From Streptococcus cristatus (lineage in GTDB: Bacteria; Bacillota; Bacilli; Lactobacillales; Streptococcaceae): 43,429 bases of DNA. The notes beneath the pieces were generated by a model that was given only the letters and a program-made list of their open reading frames with translations, was not told where the DNA came from and searched no databases. Position 1 is the stretch's first letter, and the number at the start of each line of letters is the position of its first letter. The position numbers and the translations under genes were made by a program. Where the stretch lies: positions 1 to 43,429 of the forward strand of contig NZ_RJPR01000009.1 of the NCBI RefSeq assembly GCF_003943465.1. Reading direction: 5' to 3'. Of this stretch, positions 8,718 through 18,119 are shown piece by piece.

Positions 8718-10916
8718 TTATTCTTCCGATTTAGTTTTAGGGGCGTCTTCATGTTTCTTATGAAAATGCCCTTTTTCCTGATGTTTATCGTGGTCTCTCT
8801 TTGGCTTGTCAGGCTTAGGCGGACGTGGCAAGAGAGCTTTCATAGAGGCATCTACACGGCCTTTTTCGTCAATCTTAATGACCTTAACATCGACAAAATC
8901 ACCAATTTGTACCAAGTCTTCGACATTGTTGGTTCGAGTCCAAGCCATTTCAGAGATGTGAACGAGGGCATCGGTCTTGTCAAAGAGGTTGACAAAGGCA
9001 CCGAATTTCTCAATCCGAACAACCTTGGCATGGTAAACTTCGTCCACTTTTGCTTCACGGACCAAGCCAGCAATGATTTCCTTAGCACGGTTAATAGCCG
9101 CTTGATCGCTAGAGTAGATGGATACATTTCCTTCTTCGTCAATGTCAATCTTAACACCGGTCTCAGCGATGATCTTATCGATGGTTTCCCCGCCTTTTCC
9201 GATGACAATTTTAATCTTGTCCACATCGATCTTGATGGTATCGATTTTCGGAGCAGTTGGAGCTAATTCTGGACGTGGAGCCGGAATGGTCGCTTCAATC
9301 AAGTCCAGAATTTCAAAGCGGGCTTTCTTAGCCTGAGCCAGAGCTTCTGTCAGGATTTCTGCTGTAATTCCTTCAATCTTGATATCCATCTGCAGGGCTG
9401 TAATCCCTTCACGAGTACCAGCTACCTTAAAGTCCATATCACCAAAATGGTCTTCCAAACCTTGAATGTCCGTCAGAACCGTGTAGTTGCTGCCATCTGA
9501 AATCAAGCCCATGGCAATTCCGGCAACCGGTGCCTTAATCGGCACACCACCTGCCATCAGAGCCAACGTACCCGCACAGATAGAGGCTTGAGAAGAAGAA
9601 CCATTTGATTCCAAGACTTCTGCTACCAGACGGATTGCGTAAGGAAACTCTTCCAAGCTAGGCAAGACTTGCTCCAAGGCACGTTCCCCAAGAGCACCAT
9701 GTCCAATTTCACGACGACCAGGAGCACCATAACGGCCTGTCTCCCCGACAGAGTATTGCGGGAAATTATAGTGGTGCATGAAACGTTTCTTGTATTCCGG
9801 ATCCAAGCCGTCCACGATTTGCGTTTCGCCCATTGGTGCCAGAGTCAGAACAGACAAGGCTTGGGTTTGCCCGCGAGTAAAGAGACCAGATCCATGCACG
9901 CGCGGCAGGTAATCCACTTCCGCATCTAGCGGACGGATTTCATCGACCTTACGGCCATCAGGACGGACCTTATCTTCGGTAATCAAACGACGCACTTCTG
10001 CATGCTCCATTTGTTCCAAGATTTCAGCCACATCACGCATGATACGGTCGAATTCTTCGTGGTCTGCATATTTTTCTTCGTAGACTGCTGTGACTTGGTC
10101 TTTGACAGCCTGAGTTGCTGCTTCACGCGCCAGCTTTTCTTCTACCTGAACAGCTTTTTGCAAGTCGCTGTTATAGGCTGCGATAATCTCTGCCTGCAGC
10201 TCTTCATCAACATGCAGCAATTCTACTTCTGCTTTTTCCTTGCCGACTGCCGCAACGATTTCTTCTTGGAAGGCAATTAATTCTTTGACCGCTTCGTGCC
10301 CTTTGAGAAGAGCTTCCAGCATGATATCTTCAGACAGTTCCTTAGCTCCAGATTCTACCATGTTGATAGCCTCTTTGGTACCAGCCACTGTCAGTTCCAA
10401 AAGTGAAACTTCTTTTTGTTCCTTGCTAGGGTTGATGATAAATTCACCATCTACATAGCCGACCTGAACTCCTGCGATAGGGCCGTTAAAAGGAATATCT
10501 GAGATAGAAAGAGCCAGAGAGCTACCAAACATAGCAGCCATTTGAGGCGAAGCATCTTCGTCATAAGAAAGAACAGTATTGATAACCTGAACTTCATTGC
10601 GGAAACCTTCTGCAAACATAGGACGAATCGGACGGTCAATCAAGCGGGCAGTCAAAGTCGCATCTGTTGATGGACGGCCTTCGCGCTTGTTAAAGCCGCC
10701 AGGATATTTTCCAGCTGCATACATTTTTTCCTCATAATTGACCTGCAATGGGAAAAAGTCACCAGTAGCCATCTTTTTGGACATGGTCGCCGCAGTTAAA
10801 ACGGTACTTTCTCCATATCGAACAACGGCGCTGCCATTTGCCTGCTTTGCAACCTGACCGGTTTCAACTACCAGCTCACGACCTGCAAAAACGGTTTTAA
10901 AAACTTGTTTTGTCAT
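8718..10916 (-). CDS. pnp: Polynucleotide phosphorylase
   Basis: PNPase (732 aa) degrades RNA from the 3' end with phosphate and is a degradosome component. The order of domains is normal: first RNase PH-like core ([19 protein letters not shown], then the [12 protein letters not shown] motif), a helical linker, the second catalytic core ([50 protein letters not shown]), a KH domain ([16 protein letters not shown]) and an S1 domain ([14 protein letters not shown]). The C-terminal about 30 residues are a Lys/His/Pro-rich tail that varies in streptococci. The ATG follows AAGGAGTCTTT. A small hairpin GAGC-AAGT-GCTC sits just before the ribosome site. Confidence 0.98.
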   Translation of the reverse strand: MTKQVFKTVFAGRELVVETGQVAKQANGSAVVRYGESTVLTAATMSKKMATGDFFPLQVNYEEKMYAAGKYPGGFNKREGRPSTDATLTARLIDRPIRPMFAEGFRNEVQVINTVLSYDEDASPQMAAMFGSSLALSISDIPFNGPIAGVQVGYVDGEFIINPSKEQKEVSLLELTVAGTKEAINMVESGAKELSEDIMLEALLKGHEAVKELIAFQEEIVAAVGKEKAEVELLHVDEELQAEIIAAYNSDLQKAVQVEEKLAREAATQAVKDQVTAVYEEKYADHEEFDRIMRDVAEILEQMEHAEVRRLITEDKVRPDGRKVDEIRPLDAEVDYLPRVHGSGLFTRGQTQALSVLTLAPMGETQIVDGLDPEYKKRFMHHYNFPQYSVGETGRYGAPGRREIGHGALGERALEQVLPSLEEFPYAIRLVAEVLESNGSSSQASICAGTLALMAGGVPIKAPVAGIAMGLISDGSNYTVLTDIQGLEDHFGDMDFKVAGTREGITALQMDIKIEGITAEILTEALAQAKKARFEILDLIEATIPAPRPELAPTAPKIDTIKIDVDKIKIVIGKGGETIDKIIAETGVKIDIDEEGNVSIYSSDQAAINRAKEIIAGLVREAKVDEVYHAKVVRIEKFGAFVNLFDKTDALVHISEMAWTRTNNVEDLVQIGDFVDVKVIKIDEKGRVDASMKALLPRPPKPDKPKRDHDKHQEKGHFHKKHEDAPKTKSEE

Positions 10917-11052
10917 AAAGACTCCTTGCCGAGCACTTGCTCAAATTTTTTCATACGCCTTGGCTACAAAGATCAAGATACTACGCCCTTAAGCAACCCA
11001 TAGGACGTGTTCAGTTAACACTTTGAATTTAATTTCATGGTCTTAATAGCTT

Positions 11053-11058
11053 ATTATA
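11053..11058 (-). promoter_or_regulatory. Possible pnp -10 element
   Basis: A TATAAT on the minus strand, about 137 bases before the pnp start, with no good -35. It would give a leader of about 130 bases. PNPase leaders are often sites of autoregulation, and the leader here has a hairpin next to the ribosome site. Confidence 0.45.
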
Positions 11059-11242
11059 TCCTCATCTTTGTATCAAGCACGTACAGACCTTATTTTACCA
11101 CAATTTCAGCCAAAAGAAAAAGGTCGGAAATGGCTTTTTTCTATAAAATGACTGAAAATCCATTTTTCTTTTTTCTAAGCAGACAGCTGAAATCATATTT
11201 CCCTAATTTTTTCCTATGAGCAAGGCATTCTGAAGGAATTTT

Positions 11243-11251
11243 TGCTATACT
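11243..11251 (+). promoter_or_regulatory. Extended -10 promoter of pepF
   Basis: TGCTATACT fits the extended -10 pattern TGnTATAAT with one mismatch. It gives a leader of about 26 bases with AAAAGGAGTACACT before the ATG. The 367-base gap from pnp to pepF otherwise holds the divergent pnp leader and AT-rich sequence. Confidence 0.6.
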
Positions 11252-11283
11252 GAATATAGCTATTTAATCAAAAGGAGTACACT

Positions 11284-13080
11284 ATGGAACAAAAACATCG
11301 TTCTGAATTTCCAGAAAATGAACTCTGGGACCTAACGGCCCTTTACCAAGATCAAGAGGACTTCCTGCGGGCCATCGAAAAGGCCAGAGAGGACATCCAA
11401 AAATTCGTCCGTGATTACCAAGGCAAGCTTAACACTTTCGAAGATTTTGAGCGGGCATTTGCTGAGTTAGAGCAGATTTATATCCAAATCAGCCACATCG
11501 GGAACTACGGTTTTATGCCACAGACCACTGACTTTGGTGACGAGAGCTTTGCGCAGATTGCCCAAGCAGCTATGGAGTTTGAGACTGAGGCCAATGTCGC
11601 ACTCAGCTTCTTTGACGACGCCCTAATCAGTGCAGATGAAGCTGTCTTAGAAAGACTAGGCCAAGAGCCCCATCTGACTTCAGCCATTCGCCAAGCGAAA
11701 ATCAAAAAAGCCCACTACCTGGGAGCGGATGTCGAAAAAGCCTTGACCAACCTAGGTGAAGTCTTTTACAGTCCACAGGATATTTACACCAAGATGCGGG
11801 CCGGCGACTTTGCCATGGCTGACTTTGAAGTAGACGGCAAAGTTTACAAAAATACCTTTGTCACCTATGAGAATTTCTATCAAAACCATGAAAATGCAGA
11901 AATCCGCGAAAAAGCTTTCCGCTCTTTCTCAGAAGGGCTTCGTCAGCACCAAAACGCCGCTGCTGCTGCCTATCTGGCTCAGGTTAAGTCTGAAAAACTG
12001 CTGGCTGACATGAAAGGCTATGACTCTGTCTTTGACTACTTACTGGCAGAGCAAGAAGTTGATCGCTCTATGTTTGACCGGCAGATCGACTTGATTATGA
12101 GTGAATTTACCCTAGTAGCTCAGAAATACCTCAAGCATGTCGCTAAGGTAAACGGACTTGAAAAAATGACCTTTGCCGATTGGAAGCTGGACTTGGACAG
12201 CGAGCTCAATCCTGAAGTCAGCATTGACGATGCCTATGACCTCGTCATGAAGTCAGTCGAGCCACTTGGACAAGAGTATTGTCAAGAAGTTGCCCGCTAT
12301 AAGGAAGAACGCTGGGTCGACTTTGCGGCCAATGCTGGAAAGGATTCTGGAGGCTATGCTGCGGATCCTTATCGGGTTCACCCTTATGTCCTCATGAGCT
12401 GGACTGGACGTATGAGTGATGTCTATACTCTGATTCACGAGATTGGCCACTCTGGTCAGTTTATCTTCTCTGACAATCACCAAAGCTACTTCAACGCCCA
12501 CATGTCCACCTACTATGTGGAAGCACCGTCTACCTTTAATGAGCTCTTGCTCAGTGACTATCTAGAACGCCAATTTGATAACCCACGCCAGAAGCGCTTC
12601 GCCCTGGCTCACCGTCTGACAGATACCTACTTCCACAACTTCATCACCCACTTGCTGGAAGCTGCCTTCCAACGCAAGGTCTATACTTTGATTGAAGAAG
12701 GCGGAACCTTCGGTGCAAGCAAACTCAACGCTATCATGAAAGAAGTCTTGACAGAATTCTGGGGCGATGCCATTGAGATTGACGACGACGCTGCCCTGAC
12801 TTGGATGCGCCAAGCCCACTACTACATGGGACTTTACAGCTATACTTACTCAGCTGGTCTGGTCATCTCTACCGCCGGCTACCTACACCTAAAAAATGAT
12901 GAAAATGGTGCCCGTGACTGGCTTGAACTACTCAAATCTGGCGGCAGCAAGACTCCGCTTGAGTCAGCCATGATTATCGGAGCAGATATTTCGACAGACA
13001 AACCACTCCGCGACACGATTCAATTTCTATCTGATACTGTAGATCAGATTATTGCCTACAGTAAAGAGTTGGGGGAATAA
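11284..13080 (+). CDS. pepF: Oligoendopeptidase F (M3 family)
   Basis: This cytoplasmic zinc oligopeptidase (598 aa) of family M3B cuts short peptides of roughly 7-17 residues. The zinc motif HEIGH is at residues 385-389 within YTLIHEIGHSGQF, and the third ligand lies in the VEAPSTFNELL segment downstream. The N-terminal PepF-type helical domain is present (residues 1-200), so the enzyme looks intact and of normal length. The ATG follows AAAAGGAGTACACT. The gene has its own promoter and a strong terminator. PepB and PepF are close relatives in streptococci, so the exact letter is uncertain; the family is not. Confidence 0.95.
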   Translation: MEQKHRSEFPENELWDLTALYQDQEDFLRAIEKAREDIQKFVRDYQGKLNTFEDFERAFAELEQIYIQISHIGNYGFMPQTTDFGDESFAQIAQAAMEFETEANVALSFFDDALISADEAVLERLGQEPHLTSAIRQAKIKKAHYLGADVEKALTNLGEVFYSPQDIYTKMRAGDFAMADFEVDGKVYKNTFVTYENFYQNHENAEIREKAFRSFSEGLRQHQNAAAAAYLAQVKSEKLLADMKGYDSVFDYLLAEQEVDRSMFDRQIDLIMSEFTLVAQKYLKHVAKVNGLEKMTFADWKLDLDSELNPEVSIDDAYDLVMKSVEPLGQEYCQEVARYKEERWVDFAANAGKDSGGYAADPYRVHPYVLMSWTGRMSDVYTLIHEIGHSGQFIFSDNHQSYFNAHMSTYYVEAPSTFNELLLSDYLERQFDNPRQKRFALAHRLTDTYFHNFITHLLEAAFQRKVYTLIEEGGTFGASKLNAIMKEVLTEFWGDAIEIDDDAALTWMRQAHYYMGLYSYTYSAGLVISTAGYLHLKNDENGARDWLELLKSGGSKTPLESAMIIGADISTDKPLRDTIQFLSDTVDQIIAYSKELGE

Positions 13081-13085
13081 AAAAC

Positions 13086-13118
13086 AAGACTGAGACATTT
13101 TTGTCTCAGTCTGTTTTT
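13086..13118 (+). terminator. pepF terminator
   Basis: A perfect GACTGAGAC / GTCTCAGTC stem with a 6-base loop is followed by TGTTTTT, 7 bases after the pepF stop. Confidence 0.92.
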
Positions 13119-13166
13119 ACATGATTCAATAAATCTGTTCCTAAAATGAAATTTGAAGCCAAATTT

Positions 13167-13511
13167 TTAAAAAAGTTTGAAGAAATATAGATAAACCAAA
13201 ATATAGATTGTAAAACAGACGCTAAATATAAGCCACCTTATCCAGAACTGTGACTTGCTATAATTTTTAGCTCGTAGGAGGCCAATAAAGAACCAGATAA
13301 GGCCCCAAAAAAACATTCCCAATAGTTGAGGGGCATAATATGAAATCAAAACCAAGCAAAAAAGGACAAAGCTTAATACAGCCATGATGCTTTTTTCCGT
13401 TATTTGCGACCTAGGAATCATCCAGCCCACAAAGAAACAGAAAATCGGCACCGCAATAAACGGAGTAAAAACCATCAAAATAAAGCCAAACTGCGATAAT
13501 GACTCAAGCAT
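13167..13511 (-). CDS. Small membrane protein of unknown function
   Basis: The product (114 aa) has four hydrophobic segments, at about residues 8-30, 43-61, 63-80 and 90-111. Short charged loops (RSQITEK and RAKNYSKSQF) separate them. No family is recognised. It starts at an ATG with AAAGGGC nine bases upstream. It is convergent with pepF and divergent from the aquaporin gene. The AT-rich composition and hydrophobic pattern make a real membrane protein likely, but nothing indicates its role. Confidence 0.6.
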   Translation of the reverse strand: MLESLSQFGFILMVFTPFIAVPIFCFFVGWMIPRSQITEKSIMAVLSFVLFCLVLISYYAPQLLGMFFWGLIWFFIGLLRAKNYSKSQFWIRWLIFSVCFTIYILVYLYFFKLF

Positions 13512-13731
13512 AAACAGCGCCCTTTCTATACCTTGTAATTTACCTTCTTCCTATTATAACCTAAAAACTATATTTTCCAACAAAAAAACTGGGAGATAGA
13601 CCATTTACTCTATTTTTCCTGTAATAAACAAAGGATATTCCAGCCAAAATATATGTTCAGAGCACTTTTCTTGAATCCACCTGTCTGTTTTGATAGACTA
13701 ATACATAGATTTTTTAAAAAGGAGATAGAAA

Positions 13732-14400
13732 ATGAAAAAATTTATCGCTGAATTAATCGGTACATTCATGCTTGTGTTCATTGGAACAGGAGCTGTTGTT
13801 TTTGGAAATGGTGTTAAAGGTCTTGGCCACCTTGGAATTGCTTTGGCATTTGGTTTGGCAATCGTGGTAGCAGCTTTCTCAATCGGAACTGTTTCAGGCG
13901 CTCACTTGAACCCAGCTGTTTCAATCGCTATGTTTGTAAACAAACGCTTGTCATCAAAAGACCTTGTCAACTATATCCTTGGACAAGTGGTTGGAGCTTT
14001 CCTTGCATCAGGTGCAGTCTTCTTCCTCTTGGCAAACTCAGGCATGTCAACTGCTAGTCTCGGTGAAAATGCCTTGGCAAACGGTGTAACTGTCTTTGGT
14101 GGTTTCCTGTTTGAAGTCATCGCAACTTTCTTGTTTGTCTTGGTTATCATGACTGTCACTTCAGCAAGCAAAGGCAATGGCGCGATTGCTGGTTTGGTAA
14201 TCGGTTTGTCTTTGATGGCAATGATTCTTGTAGGATTGAACATCACTGGACTTTCAGTAAACCCAGCTCGTAGCTTGGCACCAGCTGTCTTGGTAGGTGG
14301 CGCAGCCCTTCAACAAGTATGGATTTTTATTCTTGCACCAATCGTAGGTGGCGTTCTTGCAGCTCTTGTTGCGAAAAACTGCCTTGGCACAGAAGAATAA
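13732..14400 (+). CDS. Aquaporin / MIP family channel
   Basis: A six-helix MIP channel (222 aa) with both signature loops: NPA at residues 60-62 (SGAHLNPAV) and NPAR at 177-180 (LSVNPARS). Aligned by eye to E. coli AqpZ, the selectivity filter positions are F40, I165, L174 and R180. AqpZ has Phe, His, Thr and Arg at these places. The His-to-Ile and Thr-to-Leu changes make the filter more hydrophobic than in a classical water channel. The protein also lacks the glycerol-facilitator insertion. Streptococcal aquaporins of this size have been linked to movement of H2O2 or O2, which would suit a peroxide producer; that role is inferred here. AAAAAGGAGATAGAAA precedes the ATG. Confidence 0.92.
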   Translation: MKKFIAELIGTFMLVFIGTGAVVFGNGVKGLGHLGIALAFGLAIVVAAFSIGTVSGAHLNPAVSIAMFVNKRLSSKDLVNYILGQVVGAFLASGAVFFLLANSGMSTASLGENALANGVTVFGGFLFEVIATFLFVLVIMTVTSASKGNGAIAGLVIGLSLMAMILVGLNITGLSVNPARSLAPAVLVGGAALQQVWIFILAPIVGGVLAALVAKNCLGTEE

Positions 14401-14405
14401 GAAAC

Positions 14406-14447
14406 GAAAAAGAGTCCTGTCCTCAGTTTGAGGAACAGGGCTTTTTC
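14406..14447 (+). terminator. Aquaporin gene terminator
   Basis: An imperfect stem (AAAAAG..GTCCTGT-CCTCA against TGAGGAACAGGGCTTTTT) with a short loop ends in CTTTTTC, directly after the stop codon. Confidence 0.85.
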
Positions 14448-14457
14448 TATGAGAACA

Positions 14458-14490
14458 AAGAAACACTCCCTTTTTGAATGGGGAGTGCTT
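14458..14490. terminator. trxA-side terminator hairpin
   Basis: CACTCCC / GGGAGTG arms with a loop of about 10 bases lie 5 bases past the trxA stop. T-rich sequence is better on the plus strand (CTTTTCTTTT), so it may back up the aquaporin terminator as well as ending trxA. Confidence 0.7.
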
Positions 14491-14495
14491 TTCTT

Positions 14496-14810
14496 TTAAC
14501 TCAATTCAGCAACGATGGCCTTGATTTGTTCTGCAGTGTGAACACCTGCAACTTGTTTCACCACTTGGCCGTCTTTTTTGAAGAGAAGGGTTGGGATGGA
14601 CATGATTCCAAAGGCACGAGCTGTATCTGGGTTTTCATCTACGTCCATTTTAACGATTTTCAGGACATCTTCTGAAAGTTCTTCAGACAATTTATCCAAG
14701 ATTGGACCTTGCATACGACATGGACCACACCAAGTTGCCCAGAAGTCTACCAAGACCAAACCGTCTTTTGTTTCTTGTTCAAATGTTGCATCTGTAATTG
14801 CTTTTGCCAT
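14496..14810 (-). CDS. trxA: Thioredoxin
   Basis: A normal-length thioredoxin (104 aa) that reduces disulfides in cytoplasmic proteins with electrons from thioredoxin reductase. The active site WCGPC has its cysteines at residues 28 and 31 (VDFWATWCGPCRMQGP). The cis-proline loop is in SIPTLLFKKDGQ. It lies 14 bases after the DUF4649 gene and probably shares its transcript. The ATG follows AAAAGGAGAAATACA. Confidence 0.97.
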   Translation of the reverse strand: MAKAITDATFEQETKDGLVLVDFWATWCGPCRMQGPILDKLSEELSEDVLKIVKMDVDENPDTARAFGIMSIPTLLFKKDGQVVKQVAGVHTAEQIKAIVAELS

Positions 14811-14824
14811 TGTATTTCTCCTTT

Positions 14825-15046
14825 TTAGTTATATTGGCTTAAATCTTGTTTCATGAGATAGAAGAAGACATCTCCATAAGTCCCATGGTAGTCCAAATCA
14901 TGACCATTGTAAGTTAATTTTTGGACAGTGTAGTAATCCGCGACACCGATCAGGCAGGCATGCTGGGATAGTTCAAACTCCTCATATGACTCGAAAGTTA
15001 TCTTCCGTTCTGACTTAGCTGCATCTAGATAAGTAATTTCAATCAT
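14825..15046 (-). CDS. DUF4649 family protein
   Basis: A small soluble protein (73 aa) of the streptococcal DUF4649 family; the sequence MIEITYLDAAKSER and the ending DVFFYLMKQDLSQYN are typical. The function is unknown. The ATG at 15046 is chosen because AAAAAGGAGAGCCT lies just before it; an upstream ATG (15079) lacks a ribosome site. It precedes trxA closely, which suggests cotranscription and a possible link to redox balance, though this is context only. Confidence 0.85.
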   Translation of the reverse strand: MIEITYLDAAKSERKITFESYEEFELSQHACLIGVADYYTVQKLTYNGHDLDYHGTYGDVFFYLMKQDLSQYN

Positions 15047-15266
15047 AGGCTCTCCTTTTTGATTCCATTCGTAATTCATGATTTAATTGTAACCAAAAAA
15101 GTTACATTTGTCAAATCAGACGCATCCGCCACTGCTAGATCGTAGAAGGATGCCTTTGAATCCTGATTGATCATCTTCTCCCTTTTGTTTGACTTGATTC
15201 TAGCACAATGTAAAGAAGAAATCTTTGACAAAACAAGCACAAAGGCTACGTTTGTTTTTATTTTTA

Positions 15267-15275
15267 TGTTAAAAT
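15267..15275 (+). promoter_or_regulatory. Extended -10 next to the hslO start
   Basis: TGTTAAAAT (TGnTAAAAT) ends 7 bases before the hslO ATG, so transcription from it would begin at or next to the start codon. A TTGACA at 15225-15230 could belong to an alternative promoter, but its matching -10 (TACGTT) is poor. Confidence 0.5.
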
Positions 15276-15282
15276 AAAAGGT

Positions 15283-16155
15283 ATGGACAAAATTATTAAA
15301 ACTATCTCAGAAAATGGTTCTTTCCGAGCTTATGTGCTGGATAGCACAGAGACGGTTCGGACCGCTCAAGAAAAACATCAAACTCAAGCAAGTTCTACCG
15401 TGGCACTCGGCCGCACACTGATTGCCAGCCAGATTCTGGCTGCAAATGAAAAAGGCCAGACTAAGATTACCGTCAAGGTTCTTGGTACTAGCTCGCTAGG
15501 CGCAATCATCACCGTGGCAGATACCGAAGGCAATGTCAAGGGCTATGTGCAAAATCCCGGTGTCGATATTAAAAAGACAGCCACTGGCGAAGTTCTGGTT
15601 GGTCCTTTTGTCGGCTCTGGTCAATTTTTAGTTATCACGGACTACGGCACTGGCAATCCCTATAATTCTATGACGCCACTCATCTCTGGTGAAATCGGCG
15701 AAGACCTAGCCTTCTATCTGACTGAAAGTCAGCAAACTCCTTCCGCCGTTGGCCTCAATGTTCTCTTGGATGAGCATGATAAAGTCAAGGTTGCTGGCGG
15801 TTTCTTAGTGCAAGCTCTGCCTGGTGCTAAGGAAGCTGATATCGCCCGCTTTGAGAAGCGGATTCAAGAAATGCCGGCCATCTCTAAGCTGTTAGAATCC
15901 GATGACCATATCGAAGCACTACTGGCTGCCATCTATGGTGATGAGCCTTATAAACGCTTGTCTGAAGAAGAAATTCGCTTCCAGTGTGATTGCAGTAAAG
16001 AGCGCTTCATGAATGCCTTGGCTACCTTGCCAAAGGCTGACTTAGAAGAGATGCGTGATCAAGACCACGGAGCTGAAATTATCTGTCAATTCTGCCAGAC
16101 TGCCTATCAATTTGACCAAAATGACCTGGAGGAACTGATTCGTGACAAATCTTAA
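15283..16155 (+). CDS. hslO: Hsp33 redox-regulated chaperone
   Basis: Hsp33 (290 aa) is a holdase chaperone that is switched on by oxidation. Its C-terminal zinc switch is intact: C235 and C237 (CDC) with C268 and C271 (CQFC). The N-terminal chaperone core shows the [12 protein letters not shown] and [21 protein letters not shown] motifs. It overlaps dusB by 14 bases, so the two are an operon. The only purine stretch before the ATG, AAAAGG, is a single base away, too near for a normal Shine-Dalgarno site. This matters because an extended -10 sits right upstream (see findings). The protein aligns well from this methionine, so the start itself is probably right. Confidence 0.95.
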   Translation: MDKIIKTISENGSFRAYVLDSTETVRTAQEKHQTQASSTVALGRTLIASQILAANEKGQTKITVKVLGTSSLGAIITVADTEGNVKGYVQNPGVDIKKTATGEVLVGPFVGSGQFLVITDYGTGNPYNSMTPLISGEIGEDLAFYLTESQQTPSAVGLNVLLDEHDKVKVAGGFLVQALPGAKEADIARFEKRIQEMPAISKLLESDDHIEALLAAIYGDEPYKRLSEEEIRFQCDCSKERFMNALATLPKADLEEMRDQDHGAEIICQFCQTAYQFDQNDLEELIRDKS

Positions 16156-17119
16156 TACCCCTTTTATGATTGGAAATGTTGAAATTCCCAACCGCACGGT
16201 TCTGGCACCCATGGCTGGTGTCACCAACTCAGCCTTTCGGACCATCGCAAAAGAGCTCGGTGCAGGACTCGTTGTGATGGAAATGGTCTCTGACAAGGGC
16301 ATCCAATACAACAACGAAAAAACCCTCCACATGCTCCATATCGATGAGGGTGAAAATCCCGTTTCTATCCAGCTTTTCGGTAGCGACGAGGACAGTTTGG
16401 CGCGCGCAGCGGAATTTATCCAAGAAAACACCAAGACAGATATCGTCGATATCAACATGGGCTGCCCGGTCAACAAAATCGTCAAAAACGAAGCTGGCGC
16501 TATGTGGCTCAAGGATCCTGAAAAAATCTATAAAATCATCAACAAGGTTCAGTCCGTTTTGGATATCCCTCTGACAGTCAAGATGCGGACGGGTTGGTCC
16601 GACAGCTCACTAGCTGTAGAAAATGCTCTGGCAGCCGAAGCAGCTGGCGTTTCAGCCTTGGCCATGCACGGTCGCACCCGCGAGCAAATGTACACAGGTC
16701 ACGCAGACCTTAAGACCTTGCACGACGTAGCTCAAGCCTTGACAAAGATTCCTTTCATCGCCAACGGTGATATCCGCAGCGTGCAAGAAGCCAAACAACG
16801 CATCGAAGAAGTCGGCGCTGACGCTGTTATGATTGGACGAGCTGCCATGGGAAATCCCTACCTCTTCAACCAAATCAACCACTATTTTGAAACGGGTGAA
16901 ATCCTGCCAGACTTGACCTTCGAAGACAAGATGAAGATTGCTTATGAGCACCTCAAACGCTTGATTAACCTCAAAGGTGAACACATTGCTGTTCGCGAGT
17001 TTCGAGGTCTAGCACCCCACTACCTTCGTGGAACATCTGGTGCAGCTAAACTTCGCGGTGCCATTTCACAAGCTAGCACCCTGGCAGAGATTGAAGAACT
17101 CTTGCAACTCCAACATTAA
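16142..17119 (+). CDS. dusB: tRNA-dihydrouridine synthase DusB
   Basis: DusB (325 aa) is an FMN enzyme that reduces uridines in tRNA D-loops. The TIM-barrel motifs are clear: [13 protein letters not shown], the active-site segment [18 protein letters not shown] with catalytic C108, [18 protein letters not shown] and IANGDI with [15 protein letters not shown]. The start is a GTG at 16142 inside the end of hslO, preceded by TGGAGGAACTGATTC, which points to coupled translation. The hslO-dusB (yacC-like) order is common in Firmicutes. Confidence 0.95.
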   Translation: MTNLNTPFMIGNVEIPNRTVLAPMAGVTNSAFRTIAKELGAGLVVMEMVSDKGIQYNNEKTLHMLHIDEGENPVSIQLFGSDEDSLARAAEFIQENTKTDIVDINMGCPVNKIVKNEAGAMWLKDPEKIYKIINKVQSVLDIPLTVKMRTGWSDSSLAVENALAAEAAGVSALAMHGRTREQMYTGHADLKTLHDVAQALTKIPFIANGDIRSVQEAKQRIEEVGADAVMIGRAAMGNPYLFNQINHYFETGEILPDLTFEDKMKIAYEHLKRLINLKGEHIAVREFRGLAPHYLRGTSGAAKLRGAISQASTLAEIEELLQLQH

Positions 17120-17125
17120 AGAAAT

Positions 17126-17162
17126 AAAAAAGGAAGCATCTACAAAGGTGCCTCCTTTTTTT
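17126..17162. terminator. Bidirectional terminator between dusB and the lipoprotein gene
   Basis: AAAAAAGGAAGCATCT pairs with AGGTGCCTCCTTTTTT (two mismatches) around a 4-base ACAA loop. A and T runs on both sides fit the convergent genes. Confidence 0.88.
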
Positions 17163-17168
17163 GCAAAT

Positions 17169-17930
17169 TTATTTGATCAATTGAACACTAGCTACTTTAC
17201 CGTCAGCGCCAGTAGTGATTTGGATGCCCAATCTAGGAGCAGATGGCTCAGCAGAACCCAGCTGAGCTGTATAGCGACCATCATCCAAAGTATAGGCATA
17301 TGAAGCAACATGGTAAGTATTGACAGTTCCATTTGCTGACTTGACGCTAAATTGTCCGCCTGCTGAAACAGTCACTGTACTACCTCCTGCATCTACCCAA
17401 CTACCAGCCGCTGCAGAGAAATCTCCATCCACCATATTCAAAACGCCTTTATAGCGAGCATTTGTTTCTGCCTGCTTGTTTTGAAGCTGACGATCAGTGG
17501 CTGGATTTTGAGCTGGTTGACTCGGTTGGGCTGGCTGAGTCGCTTGATTTGGTTTAGTTGGTTGAGTCGGCGTAGCTTGTTGACTAGGAGCTTGTTGAGA
17601 TTGGCTTGGTTGAGCCTGTGTATCTTGTTGAGCTTGAACCTGCTGATCCACCCCTTGTTGTGTTTGGTTTTGTGAAGGTTGAACGGATTCCACAGCTTTC
17701 TGTACTTGTTCTGCTTGCCCTACTGTTTTATTTGAAGAAGCATTGCTGCTGGCTTTTGGAGCGCTGCTAGCTTTGCTAGATGAAGTAACTTTAGAGCTAG
17801 AAGAAGTTTGTACTGTCTTATTAGCACTTGTGCTAGTCTTGGTTTCTTCTTTGTGACCACAAGCCCCTAAAAGTAAGCTAGAAGCTAGAACAGTAGCAGC
17901 CATCAATTTTGTATAAGTCTTAGTTTTCAT
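17169..17930 (-). CDS. Surface lipoprotein with DUF6287 domain
   Basis: The product (253 aa) has a lipoprotein signal (LLLGAC, lipid-modified C24). A long disordered linker rich in Ser, Thr, Gln and Pro covers about residues 30-155. A small C-terminal domain (about 160-253) contains FSAAAGSWVDAGGSTVTVSAGGQF, typical of DUF6287 lipoproteins of streptococci. The linker should hold the domain out through the wall; its ligand is unknown. The gene is monocistronic with a perfect promoter overlapped by a WalR/VicR-like site, so control by the cell-wall stress regulator is likely. The ATG follows AGGAGAAGAAAAA. Confidence 0.85.
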   Translation of the reverse strand: MKTKTYTKLMAATVLASSLLLGACGHKEETKTSTSANKTVQTSSSSKVTSSSKASSAPKASSNASSNKTVGQAEQVQKAVESVQPSQNQTQQGVDQQVQAQQDTQAQPSQSQQAPSQQATPTQPTKPNQATQPAQPSQPAQNPATDRQLQNKQAETNARYKGVLNMVDGDFSAAAGSWVDAGGSTVTVSAGGQFSVKSANGTVNTYHVASYAYTLDDGRYTAQLGSAEPSAPRLGIQITTGADGKVASVQLIK

Positions 17931-17944
17931 TTTTTCTTCTCCTT

Positions 17945-18003
17945 TGTAACATCTGGAAATCTTTTTGTAATATTATTGTAACACTCGTAATAAAGTATGT
18001 CAA
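17945..18003 (-). promoter_or_regulatory. Lipoprotein promoter with WalR/VicR-like operator
   Basis: On the minus strand TTGACA (17998-18003) and TACAAT (17975-17980) are 17 bases apart. On the plus strand TGTAAT-N5-TGTAAC (17966-17982) matches the WalR box TGTWAH-N5-TGTWAH and overlaps the -10. A third TGTAAC at 17945 keeps the helical phase (21 and 11 bases). Overlap with the -10 suggests repression. Confidence 0.7.
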
Positions 18004-18096
18004 CTAGATATATGGAATTTTTCAAAAAATTTTGAAACAAATAACATCCAGGACTTAGGCCTCCTCTCTTCCTCAGCAGATATGTCGCTACTTTTA

Positions 18097-18104
18097 TATT
18101 CGTA
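18097..18104 (-). promoter_or_regulatory. Possible SigX (cin) box
   Basis: TACGAATA on the minus strand is an exact match to the ComX/SigX -10 box and follows a T-rich stretch. It would start a transcript about 160 bases before the lipoprotein gene. One such 8-mer is expected by chance in this window, so it is only a candidate. Confidence 0.3.
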
Positions 18105-18119
18105 ACGAAAATAAAAAAA

